NCBI GenBank assembly: GCA_039889245.1
Contig: JAZGVH010000002.1
Span: 3,782,001-3,846,000, forward strand
Source: Dermatophilaceae bacterium Soc4.6
GTDB lineage: Bacteria > Actinomycetota > Actinomycetes > Actinomycetales > Dermatophilaceae
Direction of reading: 5' to 3'
DNA length: 64,000 nucleotides
Shown here in pieces: positions 36,811 to 45,312 of the stretch. The notes below the pieces were generated by a model. That model had not been told where the DNA came from. It did no database searches and saw only the letters and a program-made list of their open reading frames with translations. Position 1 is the first letter of the stretch. Every line of letters starts with the position of its first letter. Made by a program: the position numbers and the translations under genes.

Positions 36811-38039
36811 CGACGAGGCGAGATGGCGAGGTCGAGCATCCGCTCGAGCAGCACCGCCAGACGGTAGTCCGGCTCGTCGGCCAGCGCCAGGTCGAGTGCG
36901 GTGCTGGCCAGGGCCCCGTCACCGTGCCACCACACGACGTTGGCGAGCACCGTGAGCGGGGCCGCCGCCGTCCCGGTCGGCGCCGAACGGCACAGGGCTG
37001 CGAGGCGGTGGACGACGCTCGACTCCTGCGGTGGGTCGGCCGGCAGCACGGACTGTGCCCGAGCCACGAGATCCGGGTCGAGCAGACCGAGATCGAGCGA
37101 GCCGGGGCACAGCCAGGTGATGACGAGGTCGCGCAGGGTCACGTCACGCAGCGAGGCGGCCAGCAGCACCCCGATGTCGGGCGGACGGGCCAGGCCCGAC
37201 CCCGCGGGGGCAGCCGGTGCCGGTGCGAGCGGCGACCACCGGTCTGCCCCGTCGAGACGTGACGGGGGTGACCCCTCGGTGAGGAGGCTGCGCCACGCCT
37301 CGAGGCCCCAGTCCCGCAGCAGCTGCCTGCGGCGGGAGCGCCCGACGAGGCGCGGCCCGGTGGCAGGTCCTCTCGGGCCACTGCGCTGGAACGCGCGCCC
37401 GAGCTCGACCACCGTGGCACGGCGTCCGTCGTCCTGCGCTCCATCCTCCTCCGAGGGGGCGATGAGACCGGCGAGCTCGTCCCGGTGCCGCAACGGCGAC
37501 CGCCCCAGCAGCACGTAGTCCGCCACGGCTGGCACCTCCACCGGGTCGGGCACCGGCAGCCCCTCGACGGGGCAGCAGGTGGCGGCGCAGTCCAGCGACC
37601 AGAAGCGACCGTCACGCACGAGCAGCCGCTCGGCCACCTCGACCCCGGCGTCACGCAGCAGGTCGCGCACCGCGCTCGAGAGGGGCCCCGAGGGGCGACT
37701 GCCTGCCGGCCCGCTCTCGTAGGCGACGAGCAGCACCTCCTGCGGGGTCTGGGCGAGCACCCGGCTCACGACGTGGTCGGCGGTCGGCCACACCTCGTCC
37801 AACCTGGTCGGGAGGTCGATCCGGGCGACGAACCCGAGCTGGGTGCCGTGGGCACCGGACGATGGACGCTGCGTCCCGGGAGGCGAGTGGAGCCCGATCA
37901 CCACCAACGAGTCCGTGGGTTGGTAGCCCAGGTGATAGGGCAGGGTGGCGACGACGTCGGCCGGGCCCCGCAGGCTGATCGTCCCGGGGAGGGTCGGGGG
38001 CTCCGGCAGGTGGGGGAGGCACTGGTCAGGTGAGGTCAT
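36795..38039 (-). CDS. DUF4192 domain-containing protein
   Basis: 414 residues. The N-terminus (LRGPADVVATLPYHLGYQPTDSLVVIGLH) and the D-P-x-x-V-P-A-x-A-D-Y-V block (PDPVEVPAVADYVLLGRSPL) define the actinobacterial DUF4192 family. The C-terminal part (LTVLANVVWWHGDGALASTALDLALADEPDYRLAVLLERMLD) is helical and also conserved in the family. It is a soluble protein of unknown role. The gene is divergent from metX; its start lies about 110 bp from the -10 of the second SAM-IV riboswitch. Confidence 0.88.
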   Translation of the reverse strand: MTSPDQCLPHLPEPPTLPGTISLRGPADVVATLPYHLGYQPTDSLVVIGLHSPPGTQRPSSGAHGTQLGFVARIDLPTRLDEVWPTADHVVSRVLAQTPQEVLLVAYESGPAGSRPSGPLSSAVRDLLRDAGVEVAERLLVRDGRFWSLDCAATCCPVEGLPVPDPVEVPAVADYVLLGRSPLRHRDELAGLIAPSEEDGAQDDGRRATVVELGRAFQRSGPRGPATGPRLVGRSRRRQLLRDWGLEAWRSLLTEGSPPSRLDGADRWSPLAPAPAAPAGSGLARPPDIGVLLAASLRDVTLRDLVITWLCPGSLDLGLLDPDLVARAQSVLPADPPQESSVVHRLAALCRSAPTGTAAAPLTVLANVVWWHGDGALASTALDLALADEPDYRLAVLLERMLDLAISPRRQPTT

Positions 38040-38148
38040 GAGCCGATCGTCGACCCCGGGCGCGGCGCGGTCACCCGGCCGACGAAAGGCTGTGGACGGG
38101 CGACTCGAGGGGGGGAGGTGTGGACGACGCGGCGGTGTGGTCTCTCGG

Positions 38149-38279
38149 TATAGTCAGGGGAGGTCATGAGTGCCAGCGCGAAGCCCCGGCTCGCTGGACG
38201 GCAACCCTCCTGTGCGGTGGGGTGCCCCGGGTGATGACCGGGCCCGACTGTCTCGTCGGGCAAGCGCTAGCACGAGGAG
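38149..38279 (+). promoter_or_regulatory. SAM-IV riboswitch upstream of metX, with promoter and RBS
   Basis: TATAGT (38149-38154) is a good -10, followed by the aptamer. P1 pairs GGTCAT (38162-38167) with ATGACC (38234-38239). P2 pairs CCAGCG (38173-38178) with CGCTGG (38192-38197). A third stem pairs CCCGAC (38243-38248) with GTCGGG (38255-38260), then CAAGCGC. The GAGGAG ribosome-binding site (38274-38279) comes a few bases after the aptamer, so SAM probably blocks translation directly. The metY copy has a much longer spacer. Confidence 0.92.
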
Positions 38280-38286
38280 TCGATCG

Positions 38287-39480
38287 ATGACCGTGACCCG
38301 GGGTGAATTGTCTGTGTCCCAGTCCCCCTCCGCTTCCGGCCCCGAGCCCGACCGACCCGGTCCGTCGGGCGCGTGGCTGCCCGGTCACCCGGTGGGCGAC
38401 CGTCGTTTCGTCGAGGTCGGCGACCTCGAGCTCGAGCGTGGTGGCCTGCTCCCCGGGGTGCAGGTCGCCTACGAGGCGTGGGGCACCCTCAACGCGGCGG
38501 GCGACAACGCGGTGCTCGTCGAGCACGCCCTCACCGGGGACAGCCACGTCGTGGGGACTGCGGGCCCGGGGCACGCGTCACCCGGGTGGTGGGACGGCCT
38601 GGTCGGACCGGGGAAGCCCCTCGACACCGAGCGGTGGTTCGTGGTGGCCACCAACGTCCTCGGCGGATGCCAGGGCACGACCGGGCCGGCCACGCCCACG
38701 AGCGACGGTCGGGCCTGGGGCAGCCGGTTCCCGTTCGTCACGGTCCGCGACCAGGTCGCCGTCGAGGCTCGGGTCGCCGACCGGCTCGGCATCCGGTGCT
38801 GGGCCGCCGTGCTCGGCGGCTCGATGGGCGGGATGCGGGCCCTCGAGTGGGCGGTGACCTTCCCCGACCGGGTGGCCGGGTTGCTGGTGCTCGCCAGCAC
38901 CGCCCACGCGACAGCGGACCAGATCGCGTGGGCGCAGCCACAGCTCCTGGCGATCCGGGCGGACCCCGCCTTCCGCGGCGGCGACTACTACGCCGAGGGC
39001 ACCGGGCCCCACGGGGGTCTGGGGATCGCCCGACGCATCGCCCACGTCACCTACCGCAGCGGCCTCGAGCTCGACGACCGGTTCGGCCGCGAGCCACAGC
39101 CGGGCGAGCAGCCGCTCGGAGCCGCCGGCCGGTATGCGGTGGAGAGCTATCTCGACCACCACGCGGGCAAGCTGTCGCGCCGCTTCGACGCCAACTCGTA
39201 CGTCGTGCTGACCGAGGCCATGAGCTCGCACGACGTCGGTCGAGGCCGTGGCGGTGACTCGGCGGCGCTGGCTGCAGTGAGCGCCCGCACCGTGGTGGTC
39301 GGTGTGGACAGCGACCGGCTCTATCCGGTGCGGCTGAGCGCCGATCTCGCCGAGGCGATACCGGGGGCCGAGCTGCGGACCATCAGCTCGCGACACGGAC
39401 ACGACGGCTTCCTGGTCGAGGTCGAGCAGGTGGGGGCGGTGCTGCGCGATCTGCTGGGCGACCTGGAGCCGTCCGTCTGA
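38287..39480 (+). CDS. metX: Homoserine O-acetyltransferase
   Basis: 397 residues of alpha/beta-hydrolase fold. The nucleophile is S179 in LGGSMGGMRALEW. The catalytic Asp is in VDSDRLYP (about 343) and the His in HGHDGFLVE (about 372), the full MetX triad. Substrate-binding segments include VEHALTGDSHVVG and NVLGGCQGTTGPA. It transfers acetyl from acetyl-CoA to L-homoserine, giving the substrate of metY. ATG 38287 follows GAGGAG at the riboswitch edge. Acyl-CoA choice (acetyl versus succinyl) can vary in this family; acetyl is expected with metY. Confidence 0.95.
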   Translation: MTVTRGELSVSQSPSASGPEPDRPGPSGAWLPGHPVGDRRFVEVGDLELERGGLLPGVQVAYEAWGTLNAAGDNAVLVEHALTGDSHVVGTAGPGHASPGWWDGLVGPGKPLDTERWFVVATNVLGGCQGTTGPATPTSDGRAWGSRFPFVTVRDQVAVEARVADRLGIRCWAAVLGGSMGGMRALEWAVTFPDRVAGLLVLASTAHATADQIAWAQPQLLAIRADPAFRGGDYYAEGTGPHGGLGIARRIAHVTYRSGLELDDRFGREPQPGEQPLGAAGRYAVESYLDHHAGKLSRRFDANSYVVLTEAMSSHDVGRGRGGDSAALAAVSARTVVVGVDSDRLYPVRLSADLAEAIPGAELRTISSRHGHDGFLVEVEQVGAVLRDLLGDLEPSV

Positions 39481-39617
39481 CGGGTCACTCGGGGAGTCGA
39501 GGAAGGGGCGACGTTGCTTCTGGGGCAGGTTCGGGTAGCGTCACGACGGAGGCGGCTGCCGCCGTTCCTCGCACTCACCCGTCGCGTCCCGCTGCGGACC
39601 CGCCAAGGAGGCTGCAC

Positions 39618-40013
39618 GTGACCATCGTCGTGGGGTACGTCCCGACCAAGGAGGGCCGCGCCGCGCTGAGCCGAGCGGGTCAGGAGTGTCGACGTCGTGA
39701 CGCCGATCTCGTCGTCGTGCGCACCATCAGGGCCAGCTCGGCCTTCGACCCCGAGACCGCGGCAGCCTTCGCCGCCGACCTCGCCGACCTGACCGCCGAG
39801 CTCGACGCCGCCGGACGGCGTTTCGAGACCCGCGAGATGACCGCCTCCGGCGACGCCGCCGACGACCTGCTCGAGGTGGCCGACGACGTGGAGGCCGAGC
39901 TCATCGTCATCGGGCTGCGACGACGCACCCCGGTGGGCAAGCTCATCCTCGGCTCCAACGCCCAGAGGATCCTGCTCGACGCGACCTGCCCCGTGCTGGC
40001 GGTCAAGAGCTGA
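39618..40013 (+). CDS. Universal stress protein family
   Basis: 131 residues, one Usp domain. The ATP-binding signature lies at the C-terminus: GLRRRTPVGKLILGSNAQRILLDATCPVLAVK (G-x2-R...G-x9-G-S/A form). The N-terminus TIVVGYVPTKEGRAALSRA carries the usual first strand, though the Asp after strand 1 is replaced by Pro-Thr-Lys. An AAGGAG site precedes GTG 39618. It is a single gene between metX and the sigma-factor promoter, probably expressed from its own promoter in the 137-bp gap. Its target is unknown. Confidence 0.88.
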   Translation: MTIVVGYVPTKEGRAALSRAGQECRRRDADLVVVRTIRASSAFDPETAAAFAADLADLTAELDAAGRRFETREMTASGDAADDLLEVADDVEAELIVIGLRRRTPVGKLILGSNAQRILLDATCPVLAVKS

Positions 40014-40023
40014 CCCATCCGCC

Positions 40024-40041
40024 CCCGACCCGTCGGTCGGG
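40024..40041 (+). terminator. Tetraloop hairpin after the Usp gene
   Basis: CCCGACC (40024-40030) and GGTCGGG (40035-40041) enclose CGTC and are followed by CGGTCCTGTTT, a short T-rich tract. It separates the stress gene from the sigma-factor promoter. Confidence 0.55.
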
Positions 40042-40050
40042 CGGTCCTGT

Positions 40051-40081
40051 TTAGCATCCGTGGGGGTGCGGGCTTTATAAT
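40051..40081 (+). promoter_or_regulatory. Promoter of the principal sigma factor
   Basis: A perfect TATAAT (40076-40081) stands out in the G/C-rich background. TTAGCA (40051-40056) is a possible -35 but the 19-bp spacing is long. The start codon is at 40257, so the leader would be near 170 nt, unusually long for this window. Confidence 0.6.
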
Positions 40082-40256
40082 GGTGAGAGAAGGGCTCAGC
40101 AAGGGTCTGACGTCATCGGGCCGGGTCAGGGCGCTGGCCTTCAGCGATTCCCTCCTCCCGGATCTGTCCGGACCATTTCCGCGTCACCAGCCACCGTGTT
40201 CCTCCGGGAGCCGCCTGCTGGTGTCGTCTCCATGCCATGCAACCGGAAGGTAATCG

Positions 40257-41930
40257 GTGTCAGTGTCGAAGGTCTCCCCAGGGAGTCAGGACGTCAAGAA
40301 CGGTGCAGCGGCGCTGCCCAAGGAGTTCGGGCACCCTGCACTGCAGCAGCTGTTCGCCTCCGGCACGACCCGCGGGAGCGTGACCGGGGGTCAGCTGCGA
40401 GAGGCGATCGAGACGGCCGCCATCGCTCCGGCGCGGATGAAGGTGGTACTGCGCACCCTCGACGACCACGGCATCGCCGTCACCCTCGACGAGGAGACGG
40501 CGCACCGCGCCGTCGCGACGACCACCACCCGCCGTACGACCACGTCCCGGGCCAAGAAGGCGGCGCCGACGACGACCAGCACCACGGGTGCCGGCACGGA
40601 CAGCGAGGCCAGCCCGCCCCCGGCTGACGATGCGCCGGCGAAGCCCGCAGCCAAGAAGGCCGCGGCCAAGAAGGCCGTCGCCATGGCCGCTCCCGCGGTC
40701 GAGGCCGCTCCTGTCGAGGCGGCGCCGGTGCCCGCCAAGAAGGTCGCCGCGAAGAGGGTGACCAAGGCCGCAGCGAAGAAGGCGGCCCTGGCTGAGGCCG
40801 ACACCGACCAGCCGGTTCCCGCCGCCACGTCCGCCGGAGCGAAGGGCAAGGTCGCCGAGACCTCGTCTGCCGACACCGATGACGACGACGGTGACGACGA
40901 GGACGGAACGGGCAGGCCCAAGGCCAAGCCCGAGGAGGAGTCCGAGGAGGCCGGCTTCGTCATCCGCGACGACGACGAGGACGACGCCCCGGCGCAGCAG
41001 GTCGTCACCGCTGGTGCCACGGCCGACCCGGTCAAGGACTACCTCAAGCAGATCGGCAAGGTGGCCCTGCTCAACGCCGAGCAGGAGGTCGAGCTGGCCA
41101 AGCGGATCGAGGCCGGCCTGTTCTCCGAGGAGCAGCTGTCGACCATGACGTCCAAGGAGAAGTTCTCCAAGGTCGGCCGTGAGCTCGACTGGATCGCCCG
41201 TGACGGCAAGAAGGCGAAGAACCACCTGCTCGAGGCCAACCTGCGACTCGTGGTGTCGCTGGCCAAGCGCTACACCGGCCGCGGGATGCTCTTCCTCGAC
41301 CTGATCCAGGAGGGCAACCTCGGCCTCATCCGGGCAGTCGAGAAGTTCGACTACACCAAGGGATACAAGTTCTCGACCTACGCCACGTGGTGGATCCGTC
41401 AGGCCATCACCCGCGCCATGGCCGACCAGGCCCGCACCATTCGCATCCCCGTGCACATGGTCGAGGTCATCAACAAGCTGGCCCGCGTGCAGCGCCAGAT
41501 GCTCCAGGACCTCGGGCGCGAGCCCACCCCGGAGGAGCTGGCCAAGGAGCTCGACATGACCCCCGAGAAGGTCGTCGAGGTCCAGAAGTACGGCCGCGAG
41601 CCCATCTCGCTGCACACCCCCCTCGGTGAGGACGGTGACAGCGAGTTCGGTGACCTCATCGAGGACTCCGAGGCCGTCGTGCCTGCGGATGCCGTCAGCT
41701 TCACCCTGCTCCAGGAGCAGCTCCACTCCGTGCTCGACACGCTGTCGGAGCGGGAAGCCGGCGTCGTGTCGATGCGGTTCGGTCTGACCGACGGGCAGCC
41801 GAAGACCCTCGACGAGATCGGCAAGGTCTACGGCGTGACCCGCGAGCGGATCCGCCAGATCGAGTCCAAGACGATGAGCAAGCTGCGCCACCCGAGCCGG
41901 TCGCAGGTCCTGCGCGACTACCTCGACTGA
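40257..41930 (+). CDS. rpoD: Principal RNA polymerase sigma factor (HrdB/SigA type)
   Basis: 557 residues from GTG 40257 with a GGAAGG site. The first 250 residues are a low-complexity Lys/Ala- and Asp/Glu-rich arm, as in streptomycete HrdB. Region 1.2 begins at about 258 ([17 protein letters not shown]). Regions 2.1-2.4 follow ([34 protein letters not shown]), then region 3, then 4.2 with [25 protein letters not shown]. It is the housekeeping factor that recognises TTGACA/TATAAT-type promoters. A strong terminator follows, and an accessory region begins right behind it. Confidence 0.97.
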   Translation: MSVSKVSPGSQDVKNGAAALPKEFGHPALQQLFASGTTRGSVTGGQLREAIETAAIAPARMKVVLRTLDDHGIAVTLDEETAHRAVATTTTRRTTTSRAKKAAPTTTSTTGAGTDSEASPPPADDAPAKPAAKKAAAKKAVAMAAPAVEAAPVEAAPVPAKKVAAKRVTKAAAKKAALAEADTDQPVPAATSAGAKGKVAETSSADTDDDDGDDEDGTGRPKAKPEEESEEAGFVIRDDDEDDAPAQQVVTAGATADPVKDYLKQIGKVALLNAEQEVELAKRIEAGLFSEEQLSTMTSKEKFSKVGRELDWIARDGKKAKNHLLEANLRLVVSLAKRYTGRGMLFLDLIQEGNLGLIRAVEKFDYTKGYKFSTYATWWIRQAITRAMADQARTIRIPVHMVEVINKLARVQRQMLQDLGREPTPEELAKELDMTPEKVVEVQKYGREPISLHTPLGEDGDSEFGDLIEDSEAVVPADAVSFTLLQEQLHSVLDTLSEREAGVVSMRFGLTDGQPKTLDEIGKVYGVTRERIRQIESKTMSKLRHPSRSQVLRDYLD

Positions 41931-41957
41931 CGGCCTGACGCCCTTGGAGGCATCGAT

Positions 41958-41991
41958 GCAGGTCAGGTGCCTTATGGGGCGCCTGACCTGC
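41958..41991 (+). terminator. Strong terminator after the sigma factor gene
   Basis: GCAGGTCAGG (41958-41967) pairs with CCTGACCTGC (41982-41991). Four further pairs (one G-U) extend the stem inward to about 14 bp around a TTATGG loop. TTCAGTTCT follows. The accessory region starts within 60 bp. Confidence 0.85.
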
Positions 41992-42047
41992 TTCAGTTCT
42001 GATCGGCACAGCGCTCCCAGTCCAGACACTGGTCGCCGCGCAGCGGC

Positions 42048-42473
42048 ATGCCCAAGGCGCCCTCGCCCCCCGATCTGACGGTCCTGCTGCCCTCGTGGCT
42101 GCTGTCGCTGCGGGCCGACCGCAAGAGCCCGCAGACGCTCAAGGTCTACGGCGGCGGGGTCCGGTTCTACCTGCGCTGGTGCGACAGCGCCCGGGCCGCA
42201 CCCCTCGAACGGGGAGCCTGCGGGCCTGGGTGCCCGAGCTGATAAACGGTGCCAACCGCCCCGCCACAGCCCGGGGCCCGCCAGCATTCCGTGAGCCGGT
42301 TCACCGCCTGGCTCGCTGAGGAGGGTGAGCTGCCGACCGACCCCTTCCTGGGCATGACCGCCCCCAAGCTCGACACCGCCGGCGTCGAACCGGTGCGGGT
42401 GAAACCCGGTGATGCCGGTGACCGACGACCAACTCAAGGCGCTGCTGCACGCCTGCCAGCCCGGGAAGGCCCG
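42048..42473 (+). pseudogene. Tyrosine recombinase/integrase remnant (N-terminal part)
   Basis: Four successive reading-frame segments spell a SAM-like core-binding domain: LRADRKSPQTLKVYGGGVRF then YLRWCD; SLRAWVPELINGANRPATAR; SRFTAWLAEEGELPTDPFLG; and PVTDDQLKALLHACQPGK. At least three frameshifts and some small losses separate them. The catalytic domain with the R-H-R-Y residues is gone after 42473. It is oriented away from the sigma factor gene. This is the relic of an integrase that probably brought in or bordered the downstream accessory DNA. Confidence 0.82.
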
Positions 42474-42507
42474 GCAACGTCCGGGTTTGCCGTGTTGCAA
42501 TGTCAGG

Positions 42508-43013
42508 TCAGACGCTGGCTGCGATCAGGTCCGGGACCGACTCCCAGATGGCGGGGACCTTGCGCATCACGAGGGCGCAGTCCAGCTCGGCGATCCCGGG
42601 CGCGAAACCTCGTCGCATCCTCGAAGAAACGTGAGATCCGTCCGCCGAGCAGAACGGTCAGCCGAGAGTCGGTGTCGCGGCGAGGGATGAAGACGCCCGT
42701 CCGGGTTCCCTCGATGCCATCCCACTCGACGGCGATCCGGTGTGCAGCATTCTCGGTAGTGACGCCGACGATCGCGGGGAGTCCCTTGGGACGCAGGCTG
42801 CCGAGACGTATGAGACAGATCCTCAGCTACCGCCCGCCCGTCGATGAGCTGAGGCCGCAAGCGAGAAGGCAGGATCCCGGCCGGGGCCGCGGGGTCGACC
42901 CTGTAGTTGACGAGCAGGCGACGTTCGATGTCGCCAGAGATCTGGGGGAGCCTCACACCCCGACCGCAGCGCTCAACGCGGAACCACGCCCGTGACCTCA
43001 CCTTCGTGATCAT
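42508..43013 (-). pseudogene. Frameshifted DUF2071-like protein
   Basis: Three frames join to one protein. The start MITKVRSRAWFRVERCGRGV runs to QLIDGRAVA; after a shift near 42825 it continues ICLIRLGSLRPKGLPAIVGV, then TTENAAHRIAVEWDGIEGTR. It reaches RISRFFEDATRFR; a second shift near 42600 leads to MRKVPAIWESVPDLIAASV and a stop at 42508. The combined product (about 165 residues) looks like a DUF2071/acetoacetate decarboxylase-like protein, judged from memory of the family. Two separate frameshifts argue for true decay rather than one sequencing error. Confidence 0.7.
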
Positions 43014-43053
43014 GAACTGGCCTGACACCAGCCATGATCACGAGGCCACGGGC
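42988..43053. repeat. Nested inverted repeat over the pseudogene start
   Basis: Inner arms CGTGATCATG (43005-43014) and CATGATCACG (43033-43042) extend by three more pairs to a 13-bp stem with an 18-base loop. Outer arms GCCCGTG (42988-42994) and CACGGGC (43047-43053) frame it. It spans the start codon of the DUF2071-like pseudogene, so it could be an operator or a former element end. Confidence 0.55.
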
Positions 43054-43319
43054 GCCGCGCGGTCACCAGGCTGGACCTGGTTGCCCGCTCAACTGCGAAG
43101 GGCCGCTTACGGCAGGTCGGCTCGCGGAGGAGCGCAAGGCGGTCAACGCTGAGCAAGTCCTGAGCCGCGAGTGACGGGCGTGTTGCCACCGAACAGGAAG
43201 GGGCATCCTTGCGCGTCGGGAGACCCCCGGTGGCTGGGCGACGTTGTCACGGTCACGCGCGGTCTTGCACAGCGGGAGACCTTTGCAGGGCGCCCTGAGA
43301 GATCTTGGGACGGTCAGCG
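43054..43319. other. No gene seen
   Basis: About 265 bp between the nested inverted repeat and the stop of the oxidoreductase gene. I see no reading frame with family resemblance and no clear insertion-sequence end. Confidence 0.5.
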
Positions 43320-44138
43320 TCACCGGCCGTGACGCTGGAGAGGGTGGTCATCTCGGGTGAGGTCGAGGTGTTCCATCGCGATGGCCTGGCGGGCGATCCT
43401 GGCCAGCCCGGGGGCCAGGGGGCGCGCGGCCCAGCCGAGGGTTCGGACCAAGGGGGTGGGTAGATGGCGGGGTGGGCGGCCGGTGAGACGGGCGGCAAGG
43501 TCGGTCAGTGAGAGGTTCTCGGGCCCGTCGACCTCGACGCATCGTCCGCGAAGGGCGGCGGCGTCGATGGCCCGGATGACCGTGGCGGCGACATCGGCGA
43601 CAGGGACGAAGTTCATCGGGTTCCGGGCGGGACCGAGGAGTCGGGGGCGGCCGTCGCGGCCCGTCGAGGCGGTGATGATGTCGGCCCAGGTCTCGGCGAA
43701 CGCGGTGGCCCGCACGATCGTCCAGGGCAGGTCGCGGGCCTTCAGGTGTGCCTCGGCGGCCGCTTTCATCCGGAAGAGCTCGATCGGGCTGTTGAGGGCG
43801 GCTCCGACAACGGACACGAGAACGAGGTGGCAGCCGAACTCTGCGGCAGCGTCGATCAGGTTGATCGCCGCGTCGCGGTCCACGGCCCGCGGCCCGGCGC
43901 CACGACGCGGGTCCATGCCCGTCATGGCCGCGACGATCGCCGTGCTGCCGTCGACGACGGCGCGAGCCTGGCGCGGGTCGGCGACATCCGCCGCGACGAG
44001 CTCAGCCACGGCCCGCTCAGGGTCCGCGCCCTCGGTCCCGGCGTGACGGGAGACCACCCGGACCGCTCTGCCCTGCGCCACCAGCGCAGCGGCCACCTGT
44101 CGGCCCAGGCGCCCGGTGCCCCCCACCAGGGTGATCAC
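43320..44138 (-). CDS. NmrA-like/atypical SDR NAD(P)-binding oxidoreductase
   Basis: 272 residues from GTG 44138, coupled to the upstream SnoaL-like gene by a GTGA overlap. The Rossmann signature is ITLVGGTGRLGRQVAAALV (residues about 2-20, G-G-T-G-x-x-G). It then follows the atypical SDR pattern: AELVAADVADPRQARAVVDG, LVSVVGAALNSPIELFRMKAAAEAHLK (with a Lys in place of YxxxK), WTIVRATAFAETW, and a C-terminal VDGPENLSLTDLA segment. Such proteins are NAD(P)H-dependent reductases or redox sensors. With SnoaL and a divergent TetR gene it makes a small inducible unit. Confidence 0.85.
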   Translation of the reverse strand: MITLVGGTGRLGRQVAAALVAQGRAVRVVSRHAGTEGADPERAVAELVAADVADPRQARAVVDGSTAIVAAMTGMDPRRGAGPRAVDRDAAINLIDAAAEFGCHLVLVSVVGAALNSPIELFRMKAAAEAHLKARDLPWTIVRATAFAETWADIITASTGRDGRPRLLGPARNPMNFVPVADVAATVIRAIDAAALRGRCVEVDGPENLSLTDLAARLTGRPPRHLPTPLVRTLGWAARPLAPGLARIARQAIAMEHLDLTRDDHPLQRHGR

Positions 44139-44557
44139 GGCCGCCCCGCCGACTGTTGGACGGCGCCGTCTGCGTCGACACCGGCTGCTTCGACCGGCTC
44201 GACGTAAAAGCGGCAGCCGCGGATGAGGCCGCCGCGGACCGTGAAGACCTGCACGCCGGCCAGGTGCACGGGCTTGCCGTCCCGGCGGGTCCCGTTCATC
44301 ATCATCTCGACCCAGACCTGCTCGCCATCGGCGACGACCTGGTGCGCGACGGCGACGAGGTCCGGGACGCCGGCGAACAGGGCGGTCCAGTTTCGGCGGA
44401 CTTGACCGGGGCCGACGAAGTCGCGGGTTGGGTGGACCGGGTTGCTCAACGTGTAGTCCGGCCCGAAGCACGCGACCAGCCCGTCCAGGTCGTGGGCGTT
44501 GGTCCGGTCGAACAGCCGCGCGACCAGGTCGCCCGGCGTGGCAGATGGGTTGGACAC
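44135..44557 (-). CDS. SnoaL-like/NTF2-fold protein
   Basis: 140 residues from GTG 44557 after a GAGGAG site. The NTF2 fold pattern is plain: VARLFDRTNAHDLDGLVACFGPDYTLSNP, then RRNWTALFAGVPDLVAVAHQVVADGEQVWVEMMMNGT, and VQVFTVRGGLIRGCRFYVEPVEA. SnoaL-like proteins act as cyclases, isomerases or binding proteins for small molecules; none is assignable here. Its stop overlaps the oxidoreductase start, giving a two-gene operon under the presumed control of the divergent TetR regulator. Confidence 0.85.
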   Translation of the reverse strand: MSNPSATPGDLVARLFDRTNAHDLDGLVACFGPDYTLSNPVHPTRDFVGPGQVRRNWTALFAGVPDLVAVAHQVVADGEQVWVEMMMNGTRRDGKPVHLAGVQVFTVRGGLIRGCRFYVEPVEAAGVDADGAVQQSAGRP

Positions 44558-44573
44558 GAGCGCTCCTCTTTGA

Positions 44574-44589
44574 TTCCAGTAGACTAGAA
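44574..44589. promoter_or_regulatory. Candidate TetR operator in the divergent gap
   Basis: TTCCAGTAGACTAGAA is a 16-bp near-palindrome (one mismatched pair) lying centrally in the 44 bp between the SnoaL-like and TetR starts. Its place and size suit autoregulation plus repression of the operon. Confidence 0.5.
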
Positions 44590-44601
44590 CGGATAGGGAG
44601 G

Positions 44602-45312
44602 ATGATCCACTTGCCGACACCGCACGTCAAGGCCCGCAGGTACAACGCGACCGGCCGTCGTGAGGGGGCAGCGCTCCGCCGCGAGCGGATCGTCGTCGCC
44701 GCACGTCAGCGGTTCCTCACCGACGGGTACGCCGCGACCACTGTCGCGTCGGTGGCGGCGGACGCGCAGGTGTCGGTCGACACGATCTTCAAGACCTTCG
44801 GCGGGAAGGTGGGTTTGCTGGAGGCGGCCTGGTGGCGTGCCCTGGAGGGTCAGGGAGAGCGGCCAGCCGAAGAACGAGCCGACAGCGCCGCCCAGGGCGG
44901 GGATGCTGACGTCATGCTCGCGACCTGGGCGGCGCTCTCGGCGGAGGTCGGTGCCGAGACCGGTCGCTTGTTCGTCCTCATCCGGTCCCTGGCCGTGGTG
45001 GACCCCGCGGTCAGCGACCTCTACGACCGCATCGAGCAGTCCCGGACGGAGCGGATGACGCACAACGCGCAGCTGCTCGCCGGGACCGGCGCGCTGCGGC
45101 CCGGGCTCTCGACCGCGCAGGCCCGGGACATCATGCTCGCTGTCTCGGGCCACCTCCCCGAAGCACTCCTCGAGCGCGCCGGCTGGTCGACGCGCGACTA
45201 CGTCGACCTGGTCAACCGACTCCTGCAGTCCGCCCTCCTCGACGCGACGCCGGGACCGCGGCCCACCACGGGGAGTCCACCGAAAGCTGCCCCAGCACGA
45301 CGCCGGACATGA
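44602..45312 (+). CDS. TetR/AcrR family transcriptional regulator
   Basis: 236 residues from ATG 44602; a TTG at 44611 sits at a better distance from the GGGAGG site and is an alternative. The helix-turn-helix is RERIVVAARQRFLTDGYAATTVASVAADAQVSVDTIFKTFGGK (about 25-67), the canonical TetR N-terminus. The ligand domain (70-215) is helical, and the C-terminus is Pro/Arg-rich. It is transcribed away from the SnoaL/NmrA-like pair and is expected to repress it and itself until an unknown ligand binds. Confidence 0.9.
   Translation: MIHLPTPHVKARRYNATGRREGAALRRERIVVAARQRFLTDGYAATTVASVAADAQVSVDTIFKTFGGKVGLLEAAWWRALEGQGERPAEERADSAAQGGDADVMLATWAALSAEVGAETGRLFVLIRSLAVVDPAVSDLYDRIEQSRTERMTHNAQLLAGTGALRPGLSTAQARDIMLAVSGHLPEALLERAGWSTRDYVDLVNRLLQSALLDATPGPRPTTGSPPKAAPARRRT

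Noticed and set aside
40260-42500. A 746-codon minus-strand frame across the sigma factor gene
   Set aside because: Leu/Gly/Arg-rich mirror of the sigma gene; it crosses the terminator and the integrase relic and has no family motif.
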